From the NCBI RefSeq assembly GCF_005281475.1, contig NZ_CP040106.1:3996501-4060500 (forward strand): 64,000 nt of DNA, written 5' to 3'. Each line of letters begins with the position of its first letter. Position 1 is the first letter of the stretch. Source of the stretch: Echinicola rosea. Lineage in GTDB: Bacteria > Bacteroidota > Bacteroidia > Cytophagales > Cyclobacteriaceae. The position numbers and the translations under genes were made by a program. The notes under the pieces are model-generated. The model did no database searches, was not told the DNA's origin, and worked only from the letters and a program-made list of their open reading frames with translations. Shown piece after piece: positions 18,948-29,956 of the stretch.

Positions 18948-20186
18948 ATGAAATTCAAAAAAACCATAGGAAAGATTCACCTCTGGCTCGGATTAACTTC
19001 CGGGCTAGTGGTGTTTATTGTGGCCATTACCGGCTGTCTTTGGGTATTCCAGGACGAAATACGTCCTTTGGTTTACCAAGACAGGATGTATATCGATCCA
19101 CCCTCAGGGGACAATGACCGAATGCCCCTGACCGCACTGGTCAAAGCTGCTGAAGAAGCCATGGGCAATGGATATTCCGTGGAAAGGGCCTATTACCCTA
19201 CCGCCGAAAATGAAACCGTCTATATTCAATTCAGAAAGTTCAATGAAGGCGCTGAAGATACCGTGCTCTGGTACGGAGATTATATCGATTACTATTATAA
19301 AGTATTTCTCAATCCGTACACCGGAGAAGTGGTCAATATTGAAAACACCAAGTGGGAGTTTTTCAATGTTGTCCTGTGGGCACATTTTACCCTCCTTCTG
19401 CCCTATTCCATTGGCCACGAAGTGGTGGGTTATGGCATACTGGTATTCGTGATCATGTTGATCACGGGATTGGTACTTTGGTGGCCAAAAAACCGGCCTG
19501 CTGCCAGGCAACGGTTCTGGTTCCGCTGGAAACAGACGACCCGATGGAAGCGCAAAAACTATGACCTTCACAACATCCTTGGGTTTTATGCGCTGGTCTT
19601 TGCCCTTGTGATAGCCGTTACCGGATTGGTATGGTCCTTTGATTGGGTAAGTGAAGGAATCCAATGGGTAGCCAATGGGGGAAAGTCCATAAAAGCCGAC
19701 CACAAACATCCAAAAATTACCTTTACCGAACCGGATCAAGATCAAGTATTTGATGCCATAATGACCAAGATGGTTGGCAGGCATCCCGATGCCCACTATT
19801 TCTACATCAGGTTCCCACGTACAAAGGACAGTCCTATGTCCATCAATGCGACCATGGGGGAACATGGCTATGGAAACTATATCCGATACCTTATGCATCC
19901 CTACACCGCTGAAATTATAGAAGAATCACGTTTCGAGAACCTTAACAATGGGGAAAAGGCCGTTGAACTTAACTATCCGATCCATGTGGGCAGTATCTTG
20001 GGAATACCAGGCAAAATTTTAGCGTTTCTGACCAGTTTGGTAACAGCAAGTCTTCCGTTAAGCGGATGCCTTATATGGCTGGGGAGAAGGCGAAAAAAGA
20101 AGCGTAAACCTTCCGGATCGAAACAATCTATACAAAGATCATCGCCGCTGGCCTCTCCTTCACAGCTACAAAAGCACTTTCAATGA
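18948..20186 (+). CDS. PepSY-associated membrane protein (XusC-like, putative ferric-siderophore reductase)
   Basis: 412 residues with four membrane helices: about 12-34 (LWLGLTSGLVVFIVAITG), 150-180, 204-228 and 345-372, and two periplasmic PepSY-like regions between them. This is the PepSY_TM topology shared with inner-membrane siderophore reductases such as FoxB. Conserved histidines lie at or near helix ends (H11 in GKIHLW, H140 WAHF, H157 in IGHE, H204 in DLHNILG, H340 in YPIHVG), fitting haem ligation in this family. It begins 18 bp after the DUF4374 gene, the last gene of the operon. Inferred role: reductive iron release from the imported chelate in the periplasm. A Lys/Arg-rich cytoplasmic tail ends the protein. 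Confidence 0.88.
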   Translation: MKFKKTIGKIHLWLGLTSGLVVFIVAITGCLWVFQDEIRPLVYQDRMYIDPPSGDNDRMPLTALVKAAEEAMGNGYSVERAYYPTAENETVYIQFRKFNEGAEDTVLWYGDYIDYYYKVFLNPYTGEVVNIENTKWEFFNVVLWAHFTLLLPYSIGHEVVGYGILVFVIMLITGLVLWWPKNRPAARQRFWFRWKQTTRWKRKNYDLHNILGFYALVFALVIAVTGLVWSFDWVSEGIQWVANGGKSIKADHKHPKITFTEPDQDQVFDAIMTKMVGRHPDAHYFYIRFPRTKDSPMSINATMGEHGYGNYIRYLMHPYTAEIIEESRFENLNNGEKAVELNYPIHVGSILGIPGKILAFLTSLVTASLPLSGCLIWLGRRRKKKRKPSGSKQSIQRSSPLASPSQLQKHFQ

Positions 20187-20923
20187 ATGGAACCCAACAT
20201 TCGGACGGTACGCACAATCCCTGCATGTCCGGTTACCTGTGGCAAATACTGACCGGATCCGGCCAAGGCCAACCAGAAACCTGGGCCAAACGAGTTCCAT
20301 TCCGGCATATCCTTTTTTGGTTTGATGTATCCTTAAAAAATATAATCCAGGATGTATTCCCATCGCTCCAATTTGGGATCAATGCCGTTTAGTTAAGAAG
20401 ATTTTCCAATACGGATCGTCCATTGAGAGCGTTATGATTTTAATCCATGGCCTTTTAAAATATGTACAAAATGGATTTCCAATTGACTACCCTCATTTCT
20501 TTCCTAAAACCATTTTTTAAAAACGTAATCGTGTTCTATAATGCCAATATGAGAGCGGCTTTATTATTATGAAGTGCTATATTGATTTAAAAAGGATTAC
20601 TTGCCGATACAAAAATTATAAATAACGGATTATCAATTATTTAAACGCAACCAGCTACAGTATCGATACAAGTATAAAACATACTTTTAAAGTAGCGAAA
20701 TTCCAGTGAATTTCCCTAAGGTTTTTTCTGATTTTTACCATTTTTTTCCGATATCATAATATTTGAAATTGGAGAGATTATTAAATGTAGAAATATCGGA
20801 TAATAACTTATTAAGATATTATCCGATATTCGTTTGCTTGGGTGGGCCGACACAAACTTTTCTCGAACCGGTTTTATGGACATTTGGAGAGATATTTTTG
20901 GGATGATGAATAAAAAAAGGGCC
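20187..20923. other. Long AT-rich intergenic region
   Basis: About 740 bp between the PepSY stop and the RadC-like gene. No convincing gene: the short frames at 20183-20392 (plus) and 20166-20363 (minus) lack family features and overlap each other. The main structure is the dyad at 20792-20830. Otherwise it is AT-rich with no clear terminator for the plus-strand operon. Confidence 0.6.
20792..20830. repeat. 14-bp perfect dyad with CCGATAT core
   Basis: AATATCGGATAATA (20792-20805) and its exact reverse complement TATTATCCGATATT (20817-20830) flank an 11-nt spacer. A further TCCGATAT lies at 20748-20755, 37 bp before the dyad. No T-run follows on either strand, so an operator or a small mobile-element end is as likely as an RNA hairpin. 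Confidence 0.7.
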
Positions 20924-21319
20924 CTAAAGCCCTCTCATATCGGCAAATGAATAGTACCCTTCCGCAGTGATGATGATATGGTCCATTACCAGCAAATTCA
21001 ACAATTTACCAGCCTTGACCATTTTCTCGGTAATGCGGTTGCCCTGGTCACTGGGGCGAAGGGTTCCGGAAGGATGGTTGTGGGCAAGGACAATGCCCGA
21101 TGCCGATGCCTTCATGGCCGCTACAAAGATCACCTTCAGCTCCACCACGGTACCGCAGGTTCCACCAGAAGAGGCGTTGACAATGCCCAGTATCCGGTTT
21201 GCCCTGTTGAGCAAAACCACCTTGAACTCTTCGATAAATTCCAGTTTTGATGGGTCCCAATTGGCCCTGATCACTTTCGCAGCACCTTGGGAGGAAACGA
21301 TCTGCGGCTTATCTGACAT
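20924..21319 (-). CDS. RadC-like JAB-domain protein (start codon uncertain)
   Basis: 131 residues from the first in-frame ATG. The JAB/MPN metalloprotease-like core is complete: GIVLAHNHPSGTLRPSDQGNR with both His and the Ser/Asp zinc-site residues, after NRANRILGIVNASSGGT. Related RadC-type proteins are about 150 residues, and the frame here stays open for 24 more codons upstream to 21391, where the homologous second copy (31294-31559) has ATG but this copy has ACG. The natural protein may therefore start at a non-ATG codon or have lost its first 24 residues. Such genes often travel with mobile islands in Bacteroidota; exact function unknown. Confidence 0.82.
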   Translation of the reverse strand: MSDKPQIVSSQGAAKVIRANWDPSKLEFIEEFKVVLLNRANRILGIVNASSGGTCGTVVELKVIFVAAMKASASGIVLAHNHPSGTLRPSDQGNRITEKMVKAGKLLNLLVMDHIIITAEGYYSFADMRGL

Positions 21320-21458
21320 CTTGGAATTGGGGCGGTAGCTTAAGGTAATTTCGGTAACTTGGCTGAGGACGGTGTTATTGTTGGTATCCGTTACAATTCA
21401 TGTTTAAGGTTAGAACTTAATTATGGAACCCCTACAGCTTGAGGGCAAACAAGGCCAA
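21115..21458. repeat. Copy A of a ~340-bp duplicated RadC-gene segment
   Basis: This stretch (N-terminal half of the RadC-like gene and its leader) is repeated in the same orientation at 31294-31626. The copies differ by scattered substitutions and by 11 bp (21278-21288) absent from copy B, lost between the near-repeats CACTTT and CACCTT. Similarity continues 67 bp past the lost start codon, to AAGGCCAA, then ends abruptly. Confidence 0.9.
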
Positions 21459-21949
21459 ACCCTATATTAATATTTGGAGATATTGGCGTCATGGAAGACA
21501 AAGATCCTTAGACGAAATGGAGTCATCTTTTGATACATCCAGTTTTCCATTTCAGGTTCCTGCGAGCGACCAGTTTATAGAAAAATCACGGTAGGATTCC
21601 CCCAATTGTTATGAAAATTAGTTGTAAATCATTTTCCTGTGTTCATCCTTTTATCTGGGGTTAAATTCTCACCTTACTTGGTAGCATTAGGAGCCCTTCC
21701 ATGGACCTAGTGTGGTTGCCAATTAGGAAAGCTGGATTATGTTATTTTTTTCCAAGTCTTAAAAACCCGGCTCTAATTTCCAGCCGGCGAATAATGCCCT
21801 GAAAAAAAGATAGCTTTTTTGACCAGGATAAAATTAGCAATAAACAAATCGGCCAGCTTACCGGTGACATATATCTTTGGTTTGCTGGCCGATAGCCTAG
21901 TGTCAAAATTGACTTTAGTGAAGTTTTAATTTATCGTGGTTACAGACCA
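21459..21949. other. Intergenic region downstream of katG
   Basis: No gene seen between the RadC leader and the katG stop. It holds two inverted repeats downstream of katG: ATCGGCCAGC/GCTGGCCGAT at 21848-21893 and CCGGCT/AGCCGG at 21767-21787, the latter followed on the minus strand by TTTTT. Confidence 0.6.
21848..21893 (-). terminator. Probable katG terminator (inverted repeat)
   Basis: Perfect 10-bp arms ATCGGCCAGC and GCTGGCCGAT with a 26-nt loop, about 60 bp beyond the katG stop. On the minus strand it is followed by TTGTTTATTG, a weak T-rich tail. A second, smaller hairpin with a TTTTT tail lies at 21762-21787. Confidence 0.55.
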
Positions 21950-24223
<2,274 letters not shown>

Positions 24224-24310
24224 CTAATTTTAATATTACGTTTATGATACAATATTAAGGGCAAAAATTGTTTTGACAGCAATAAATGCAATTGATAGTT
24301 TTTATAATAC

Positions 24311-24327
24311 GATAGATAAAATCTATC
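24311..24327. promoter_or_regulatory. OxyR-like half-site upstream of katG
   Basis: Perfect dyad GATAGAT-AAA-ATCTATC. It contains ATAG-N7-CTAT with T and A at the expected inner positions, an exact match to the ATAGnTnnnAnCTAT OxyR half-site. A second half-site at the expected 7-bp spacing is not convincing on either side. It lies 94-110 bp before the katG ATG, just past the LytTR stop. Confidence 0.5.
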
Positions 24328-24342
24328 ATAATTTTATGAATT

Positions 24343-25086
24343 TTAAAGGTTTTTGCGCACTACTAATTCATAAAAAAATTCCCGGAATGACTCTCCAATT
24401 GTAATGAACAGGTCCTTTTGATATAGTCTAACCTTATTCCTGCTAATGTTCTCTATCTGGTCAATGGAGACGATATAGGATTTATGGATACGGATAAATC
24501 CCTTGGAAAACAAACTCATTTCATAATGCTTTATCGAGTTTAGCGTCAGAACTGGATGCTCTTCATTTATCAAATGGATTTTTACGTAGTCCTTGTATCC
24601 TTCGAAATAAGAAATATCCTTTAGGTTTATTTTGATGGTGCTATGCTCCACCTTCACGAAAATAAAACCAGGCTGTTCTTTTGGTTGTGGAATTGCGTCG
24701 GATAGGGAAGTTTTGGGTTCCTTTGCCAAACCAGAATGGTTGAGGACTTTACTGACTGCCTGAAAAAAACGGTCAAAACTAATGGGTTTGAGCAAATAAT
24801 CAATGGCATTGATTTCAAACCCTTTTACGGCATACTCACTGTACGCCGTAGTAAAAATCACCTTCGGTTTATGCGGTAGGCCCTCATAGAATTTTATCCC
24901 ATTGATATCAGGCATATTGATGTCCAAAAATATAAGATCCACCTTATTTCGCATGATACTGTCCATGGCCTGGATGGCCGTATTGAACTTTCCCTGCAGG
25001 GTAAGCATGGGGATCTTGGAAATATAATCCTCCAGAATATCCAGGGCCAATGCTTCGTCGTCAATAATTATACAATTAATGTTCAT
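24343..25086 (-). CDS. LytTR-family response regulator
   Basis: 247 residues. N-terminal receiver domain with acidic pocket IIIDDEALA, phosphoacceptor D55 (LIFLDINMPD), T/S and K residues (FTTAYSEYA, LLKPISF), then a linker and a C-terminal LytTR DNA-binding domain (about 145-245, VEHSTIKINLKDISYFEGYKDYV and IRIHKSYIV). It overlaps the histidine kinase gene by four bases (ATGA), so the two form a two-component pair. It is the last gene of a four-gene operon whose first two genes encode surface lipoproteins, the likely context of its regulation. Confidence 0.95.
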   Translation of the reverse strand: MNINCIIIDDEALALDILEDYISKIPMLTLQGKFNTAIQAMDSIMRNKVDLIFLDINMPDINGIKFYEGLPHKPKVIFTTAYSEYAVKGFEINAIDYLLKPISFDRFFQAVSKVLNHSGLAKEPKTSLSDAIPQPKEQPGFIFVKVEHSTIKINLKDISYFEGYKDYVKIHLINEEHPVLTLNSIKHYEMSLFSKGFIRIHKSYIVSIDQIENISRNKVRLYQKDLFITIGESFREFFYELVVRKNL

Positions 25087-26144
25087 TTCCTGATGGTTAA
25101 AAAACTTTTGAACGTACTGTTTTCATAAATTTGTTTAAAGCTGTGTTTTTTAGGGTATAGCAATTCCAATCGCTTCTTTAAATTGGCAATGCCCAACCCT
25201 TCCCTATTCGTATTGGTAAGCACCCCATCCTTTTGTTTGCTAACACTATTGATCACGGAAAGCAAAATCTCTTTGTCATTTTCTACCATGGATATCATTA
25301 TGAAAGATGGGGCCATATAACTGATCCCGTGCTTAAACGCATTTTCTATCAGGGTTATAAATAGCAGCGGCTCTATCGGAAACTGCCCATGTGTAATGGA
25401 AAATGAACAGTTTATTTTCGGGGCGATTTCGGGATGGTATTTCAGTTTTTCCAAACTCACATAGTTTTTTATAAACGTGACCTCCTGCTCCAAGGTAACC
25501 TTATCCTTACCCGATTCATAGAGTACATATCGCAGCATATCAGATAGCAGCAGGATGGCCGGTGTCGTGTCCTCGGATTTCTTTCTTGCAAGAGAATAAA
25601 TATTATTCAAGGCATTGAACAAAAAGTGGGGATTCAGTTGATTTTTAAGAAAATTTAATTCCTTGATGATCTTTTGTTTTTCGAGTTCTTCGTACCTCTT
25701 CTTTTCCTTTTCAAATTGTAAAATGAGTTCAATGCTGGTACCGAGACCCATGATCATCAAAAAGCGGATAAGCTCGGGCATAAAAAAGTGGAAGCTAAAT
25801 CGTGGTTTATTAAACTCCTCCTGTCCATTTAAGGGGCCTTGACGAAACATCCCTGGGGGAGCTTCCCTAAAATATTGGTTAAGCCAAATAAAAACAGCCA
25901 TAAACCCCAGCAAAAAAAGGGTGTACTGCAGGTATTTGCTATTCAGGATAAAGCTCGGAATCAGCCAAACGACATTGATCACGTAAAAAAACAGCAGACT
26001 TATATTGGTAATGCTGAAATAAAACAAGGACACCGGTCTATTATTGGTCCCTGTCAAAAAAGAAAGTGCTGGGGACATGATGATCCCCAGTACCAATAGG
26101 TGAATGATCACCTTCAATAAACCCCTTTGCTTTATTTTGAGCAT
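25083..26144 (-). CDS. LytS/YpdA-like sensor histidine kinase
   Basis: 353 residues with four predicted membrane helices (about 11-30, 38-62, 71-89, 121-142), a short coiled coil (EKEKKRYEELEKQKI) and the His_kinase domain with the phosphoacceptor in NQLNPHFLFNALNNIYSL (H173). The ATPase part shows FITLIENAFKHGIS (N box) and REGLGIANLKKRLELLY (G box). There is almost no periplasmic sensor domain, so the input is probably read by the membrane part or by a partner protein. Starts 16 bp after the kelch lipoprotein gene and overlaps the response regulator. Confidence 0.94.
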   Translation of the reverse strand: MLKIKQRGLLKVIIHLLVLGIIMSPALSFLTGTNNRPVSLFYFSITNISLLFFYVINVVWLIPSFILNSKYLQYTLFLLGFMAVFIWLNQYFREAPPGMFRQGPLNGQEEFNKPRFSFHFFMPELIRFLMIMGLGTSIELILQFEKEKKRYEELEKQKIIKELNFLKNQLNPHFLFNALNNIYSLARKKSEDTTPAILLLSDMLRYVLYESGKDKVTLEQEVTFIKNYVSLEKLKYHPEIAPKINCSFSITHGQFPIEPLLFITLIENAFKHGISYMAPSFIMISMVENDKEILLSVINSVSKQKDGVLTNTNREGLGIANLKKRLELLYPKKHSFKQIYENSTFKSFLTIRK

Positions 26145-26160
26145 TTTTTATTTCAATATA

Positions 26161-27150
26161 TCAATCCTCTTCGTCGTAATCAACAAATGGATCCAATTCC
26201 CATATATCATCAAATCGCAAACTGGAACTCTTACCAAGCAGGACATAAGCACGCTCTCCATTTATGGAAAAAGCAGAAGCCCCTGTCCTGAAGGTGCCCT
26301 CATAATCTGTTTTTTCTGCCCAACTGTCCGTATATGGGTGGTATTCCCAGGTACTGCCGATAATGGAACCCCTGTTTCCCACAGTGATATAGCCATACTC
26401 CCCAATGGTAAATGCGCTGCCATTGGAACGGTATATCAGATAGTCATCATCGTAATCCAAGTCTTCTTTTTGGGTCCACTCTAAACTGTTGCCGTCCAGT
26501 GCCCATAAGTCAAATTCATAGGATCCATTATTGATTCCAGTACAAACATACGCTATGTCATTAATGACAAATGCCACTGCTCCTTGTCTTTTGGCACCTC
26601 CCATGCTAAATATCTGCTGCCAAGCATCGGAAGCAGGATCATATTGCCAAAAATCCTTCTGCTCGCTCCCGTCATAGCCGGTGCCGATATACCCTTTCCC
26701 AGTCAGGGAAAAACCAACCGCGTCGTATCTGGCCGTCCCTCCAAATGATGCCACTTCCTTCCAGGTATCGGTAGCTGGGTCATACTCCCAAAAATCATTC
26801 AATTTGTCCGTACCATCATACCCTGTGCCGACATACCCTTTTCCGTCAATCGAAAAGGCTACTGCATTACTTCTGGCGGTTCCTGGGAAATCCCCTTTTC
26901 TTTCCCAATAATCCCCTTCGGCATTATATTCCCAAAAGTCATTTAAATATTCATCTCCGGTGTAGCCTCCCATGACGTAGGCCTTATTTCCAATCGAAAA
27001 AGCTGCTGCATGGGACCGGTTGTCCCCATCAAAATACGACCTTCTGATCCAGTTCCCCTCTGATGGTTGTTCCTCTGCATCCGAACAGGAAAAGGTGAGC
27101 AATAATCCAAATAATGGAATAATGTAGTTTAATAAGTTCTCTTTACGCAT
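26161..27150 (-). CDS. Kelch-repeat lipoprotein
   Basis: 329 residues. Lipoprotein signal with lipobox TFSC (Cys22) followed by SDAEEQ, an acidic stretch suggesting surface display. The remainder is a beta-propeller of about five or six kelch units of ~48 residues, each with a G-KGYVGTGYDG core, a DFWEYDPATDTW arm and a final E-DPF-D near the C-terminus (DDIWELDPFVD). No catalytic residues of galactose oxidase are evident, so binding rather than catalysis is likely. Six bases separate it from the DUF4270 gene upstream, and the two-component genes follow. Function unknown. Confidence 0.9.
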   Translation of the reverse strand: MRKENLLNYIIPLFGLLLTFSCSDAEEQPSEGNWIRRSYFDGDNRSHAAAFSIGNKAYVMGGYTGDEYLNDFWEYNAEGDYWERKGDFPGTARSNAVAFSIDGKGYVGTGYDGTDKLNDFWEYDPATDTWKEVASFGGTARYDAVGFSLTGKGYIGTGYDGSEQKDFWQYDPASDAWQQIFSMGGAKRQGAVAFVINDIAYVCTGINNGSYEFDLWALDGNSLEWTQKEDLDYDDDYLIYRSNGSAFTIGEYGYITVGNRGSIIGSTWEYHPYTDSWAEKTDYEGTFRTGASAFSINGERAYVLLGKSSSLRFDDIWELDPFVDYDEED

Positions 27151-27156
27151 TGTTTC

Positions 27157-28434
27157 TCAATTTAATGGTAGATATGTGATGTCTATTTTGATTTTTTGTT
27201 CTCCTGAAATATTCGAGAATAAAAGCCCCGAGGCCTGCAGTGTGCTGGTGGATGACGGAACCGAAATCCACAGGGCGTCTTGGTTGTTGATCCCCTTGGA
27301 AAGCTTATAATCTATGAAGTCTTTCACGGGAATTTCATAAAATGTCTTTTCCTGAAATTGTTCATCCCATGACGTCAGGGATGTGCTTCCCATTTGTTGG
27401 ATAGGGAGGTTTTTCTTGTCCACTATGCTGCTATTGATCGCAGTGACGGGCGTATTAAAATACCTGTCATATGTATTTGGCTTCAATGGGAGCCTAAGGC
27501 TGGCCGTGGTGATGTAATAATCATCGGCCAGTTCCAACAGCTCATGGATATTGGGCAGCTCTATCCGAATGGATGCCCCCATAAGTATATCTGCCATGAC
27601 AGCCCCTTGGGCATCCTCTCGGGCGATATTTTCATATGGTGATGGAGATGAAAAAAACTCAGAACCCCGATCGACTCTTAAATGTGTGAATTTTTCATTC
27701 CCGAGATTTACGGGAAGTCTCAGCGTTTTGGCCCCTTCATCCAGATCACTGGGAATACGATAATAAAATCCCACATAGGACTCCTCTGAAAAGCTCACCA
27801 AGGGACTGTTGTCCGCCGTAGTGAGCATTAAACCCCTAAATAAGGCCTCAAGGTTTTCTGTGGACTCAAAAGGGCCGTCATTGTCCTTCCCCAAACCAAA
27901 AAGATCATTCCCAAAGGATGGTGATAAGGTTATGGTCAAGGAATCCTTATGGGGAAGAATACGGGATGGCACCGTCACCATGGGCTGTGCGGCATGACCA
28001 AACTGCTGAAAGCTGAAAATATTGCCATCATCATTGGCCTCCAGTTCTTCGGTCAGTTCATACACGGAAATGTCAAAGCCCGGAAGTGTATCGTAGTGGT
28101 AGGTCTCATAAAACAGTACCAGGACAGTGGAGTCCAAAGTAGCCTCATCATCAATCTTGGTTCCCGAACTTACCCCAAACTGTAAATAGGGTTCGGCATG
28201 GATTTTTCCCCGAAAATTGTCCTCGTGATGCCCAAGCATAAAGGAACTGAGGCCATTGGTGACCAACGAATCATTAAAATAGGTAAACAATTCAATATCC
28301 GTGTATTCTATCAACTGAAGTTCCAGCTCATCACTGTCGATCACCACTTGGGAGTCTGTAAGGTTCTCGTTTTGAAAACAGCCAGTTAGCATAAGCATGT
28401 AAAACAAGAAATATTTAGGTGTCTTTTTTATCAT
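27157..28434 (-). CDS. DUF4270 lipoprotein
   Basis: 425 residues with lipobox MLTGC (Cys19). The pattern YLQFGVSSGTKIDDEATLDSTVLVLFY and the later GASIRIELPNIHELLE are typical of DUF4270, a Bacteroidota family of unknown function that is often found next to kelch-repeat proteins. Predominantly beta. First gene of a probable operon with a kelch lipoprotein and a LytS/LytTR pair. Whether it is a ligand-binding partner, an adhesin or an envelope structural protein cannot be said from sequence. Confidence 0.87.
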   Translation of the reverse strand: MIKKTPKYFLFYMLMLTGCFQNENLTDSQVVIDSDELELQLIEYTDIELFTYFNDSLVTNGLSSFMLGHHEDNFRGKIHAEPYLQFGVSSGTKIDDEATLDSTVLVLFYETYHYDTLPGFDISVYELTEELEANDDGNIFSFQQFGHAAQPMVTVPSRILPHKDSLTITLSPSFGNDLFGLGKDNDGPFESTENLEALFRGLMLTTADNSPLVSFSEESYVGFYYRIPSDLDEGAKTLRLPVNLGNEKFTHLRVDRGSEFFSSPSPYENIAREDAQGAVMADILMGASIRIELPNIHELLELADDYYITTASLRLPLKPNTYDRYFNTPVTAINSSIVDKKNLPIQQMGSTSLTSWDEQFQEKTFYEIPVKDFIDYKLSKGINNQDALWISVPSSTSTLQASGLLFSNISGEQKIKIDITYLPLN

Positions 28435-28543
28435 ATACCGACCTTGAAGGGGCTATTTAATTCAACTAATTATGGACACAAAGCAATGGAAAAAGTTAAG
28501 GCCCATGTCTGAAAAATAGACTTACCGTGCATTTTTATCGATG

Positions 28544-28583
28544 AAACCTTCCTATCGCTCTTTGTACTCCTGCAGGAAGGTTT
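28544..28583. repeat. Inverted repeat in the divergent region before the barrel gene
   Basis: AAACCTTCCT (28544-28553) and AGGAAGGTTT (28574-28583) with a 20-nt loop, followed on the plus strand by TCTTTCC. It lies between the DUF4270 start and the start at 28705. Could be an operator or a weak terminator; no other signal in 28435-28704. Confidence 0.4.
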
Positions 28584-28704
28584 TCTTTCCACTAATAAGG
28601 ATTATTTATGGCAGCCGAGAGCTTGTAGTGAATTTTCACCCGTTGGTCTATAAATCCGAAAACCGTAATTCAAACACTATACATTTCAGGAAAATTTCAA
28701 ATTT

Positions 28705-29943
28705 ATGCATGGCATTTTAAGGATACTTTGTAGTAGTGTTTGTTTTCTGATTTTTCAGGGTGAGCTGTTTGCCCAGCGTGGTGATGGCTCACTTTTCTCT
28801 TCCCATGGAGTAGGATTATTATCGGAAAACAACTTCGGGCAAGCCGCCAGGCTATCCGGAAGTGGGGTCGCCGCACGGTCTCCCTATTTTCTGAATTACC
28901 TGAACCCTGCCAATGGCACAAGTGTCACTGCCTATAATTTTATGGCCGATGCACAGATTGACTATAAATTGATGAACATCCGGACTTCCTCGGAAGAAAT
29001 TACCATAAACCGGACCAACCTGAGCTTAGTCTCCCTGTGGTTCAGGACATCCCGAAAGTCCGCCCTTAATTTCGGCCTCATGCCGATGACCAGCGTCGAT
29101 TACAGTTTTGTGGAAGAAACCTATTTTGCGGGTTCAGCCATCCCTTTTGACAAGTACATCAAGGGGTACGGAAACATCAACAAGGTGTTTGTCAACTATG
29201 CTTTGGACATCACGCCCCGCCTGACGCTTGGGGTGAGGCCATACTTTGCCTTTGGCCATATCAACCATGAGAAATATTACGATACCGATCAGGTTACCAG
29301 CGGATCAATAGCAGGCTTCACCATGAACGAACGTGATAATTATAAGGGTGTAGGGCTGGATGCCGGTGTCCAATATGTGGCATTCAAAAAGGGAGACAAA
29401 CAACTAATCATTGGAGCTACTTATGAAGCGCCTACCAAATTGACCGTCACCCCAACCTCCATGGCCTACCTCAACGAAACGGATTCGGTCCTTTATGAAA
29501 TTTCCGGCACGGGAACCAGTGCCCGGTTAGGCAATACGTTTAAGGGAGGTCTCGCATTCCAAAATAAAAAATGGCTGATCGCGGCAGATTACAGCTATAA
29601 GATGTTTTCCACGGAATGGGAGGAATACACCAATAGCCATAGGTTTAGTTTGGGCGCAGAAATATCGCCCGATTTCTATAGCTACAAACTCCTTAACAGA
29701 ATGAACTTCTCCGCTGGCCTCTTTTACGATAGTGGCTATATAAAATCAGGAAATACACCTGTGGATGTAAAAGGCGCAAGCTTGGGTTTCGGATTTCCCA
29801 TACAGGGATTCACCAGGATTAATTTATCATACCAATATCAGGAGACAGGTTCAGTCTCCCTGTTAGCTAAAGAAGTCACCCATGGCCTTACACTCAATCT
29901 AAACATCGCAGATATCTGGTTTCAAAAACCGGTCTATAAATAA
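28705..29943 (+). CDS. Outer-membrane beta-barrel protein (FadL/PorV-like)
   Basis: 412 residues; signal peptide to about residue 23 (FQGELFAQ). The N-terminus HGVGLLSENNFGQAARLSGSGVAARSPYFLNYLNPA is the G-rich hatch-like start seen in Bacteroidota FadL/OmpP1-like transport barrels. Alternating amphipathic strands follow to the C-terminus, which ends in aromatic residues (IADIWFQKPVYK). Possibly a channel for hydrophobic compounds; specificity is not visible. A DUF2141 gene follows after 13 bp and an intradiol dioxygenase 600 bp later, so a role in aromatic compound uptake is conceivable but speculative. Divergent from the DUF4270 operon. Confidence 0.75.
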   Translation: MHGILRILCSSVCFLIFQGELFAQRGDGSLFSSHGVGLLSENNFGQAARLSGSGVAARSPYFLNYLNPANGTSVTAYNFMADAQIDYKLMNIRTSSEEITINRTNLSLVSLWFRTSRKSALNFGLMPMTSVDYSFVEETYFAGSAIPFDKYIKGYGNINKVFVNYALDITPRLTLGVRPYFAFGHINHEKYYDTDQVTSGSIAGFTMNERDNYKGVGLDAGVQYVAFKKGDKQLIIGATYEAPTKLTVTPTSMAYLNETDSVLYEISGTGTSARLGNTFKGGLAFQNKKWLIAADYSYKMFSTEWEEYTNSHRFSLGAEISPDFYSYKLLNRMNFSAGLFYDSGYIKSGNTPVDVKGASLGFGFPIQGFTRINLSYQYQETGSVSLLAKEVTHGLTLNLNIADIWFQKPVYK

Positions 29944-29956
29944 TTAACTATTGAAA

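Noticed and set aside
19104..19898. 264-codon minus-strand frame
   Set aside because: Antisense to the PepSY membrane protein gene, with composition typical of a mirror frame (rich in H, G, P) and no domain.
20166..20392. Short frames on both strands after the PepSY gene
   Set aside because: They overlap each other and neither has a signal, domain or plausible start context.
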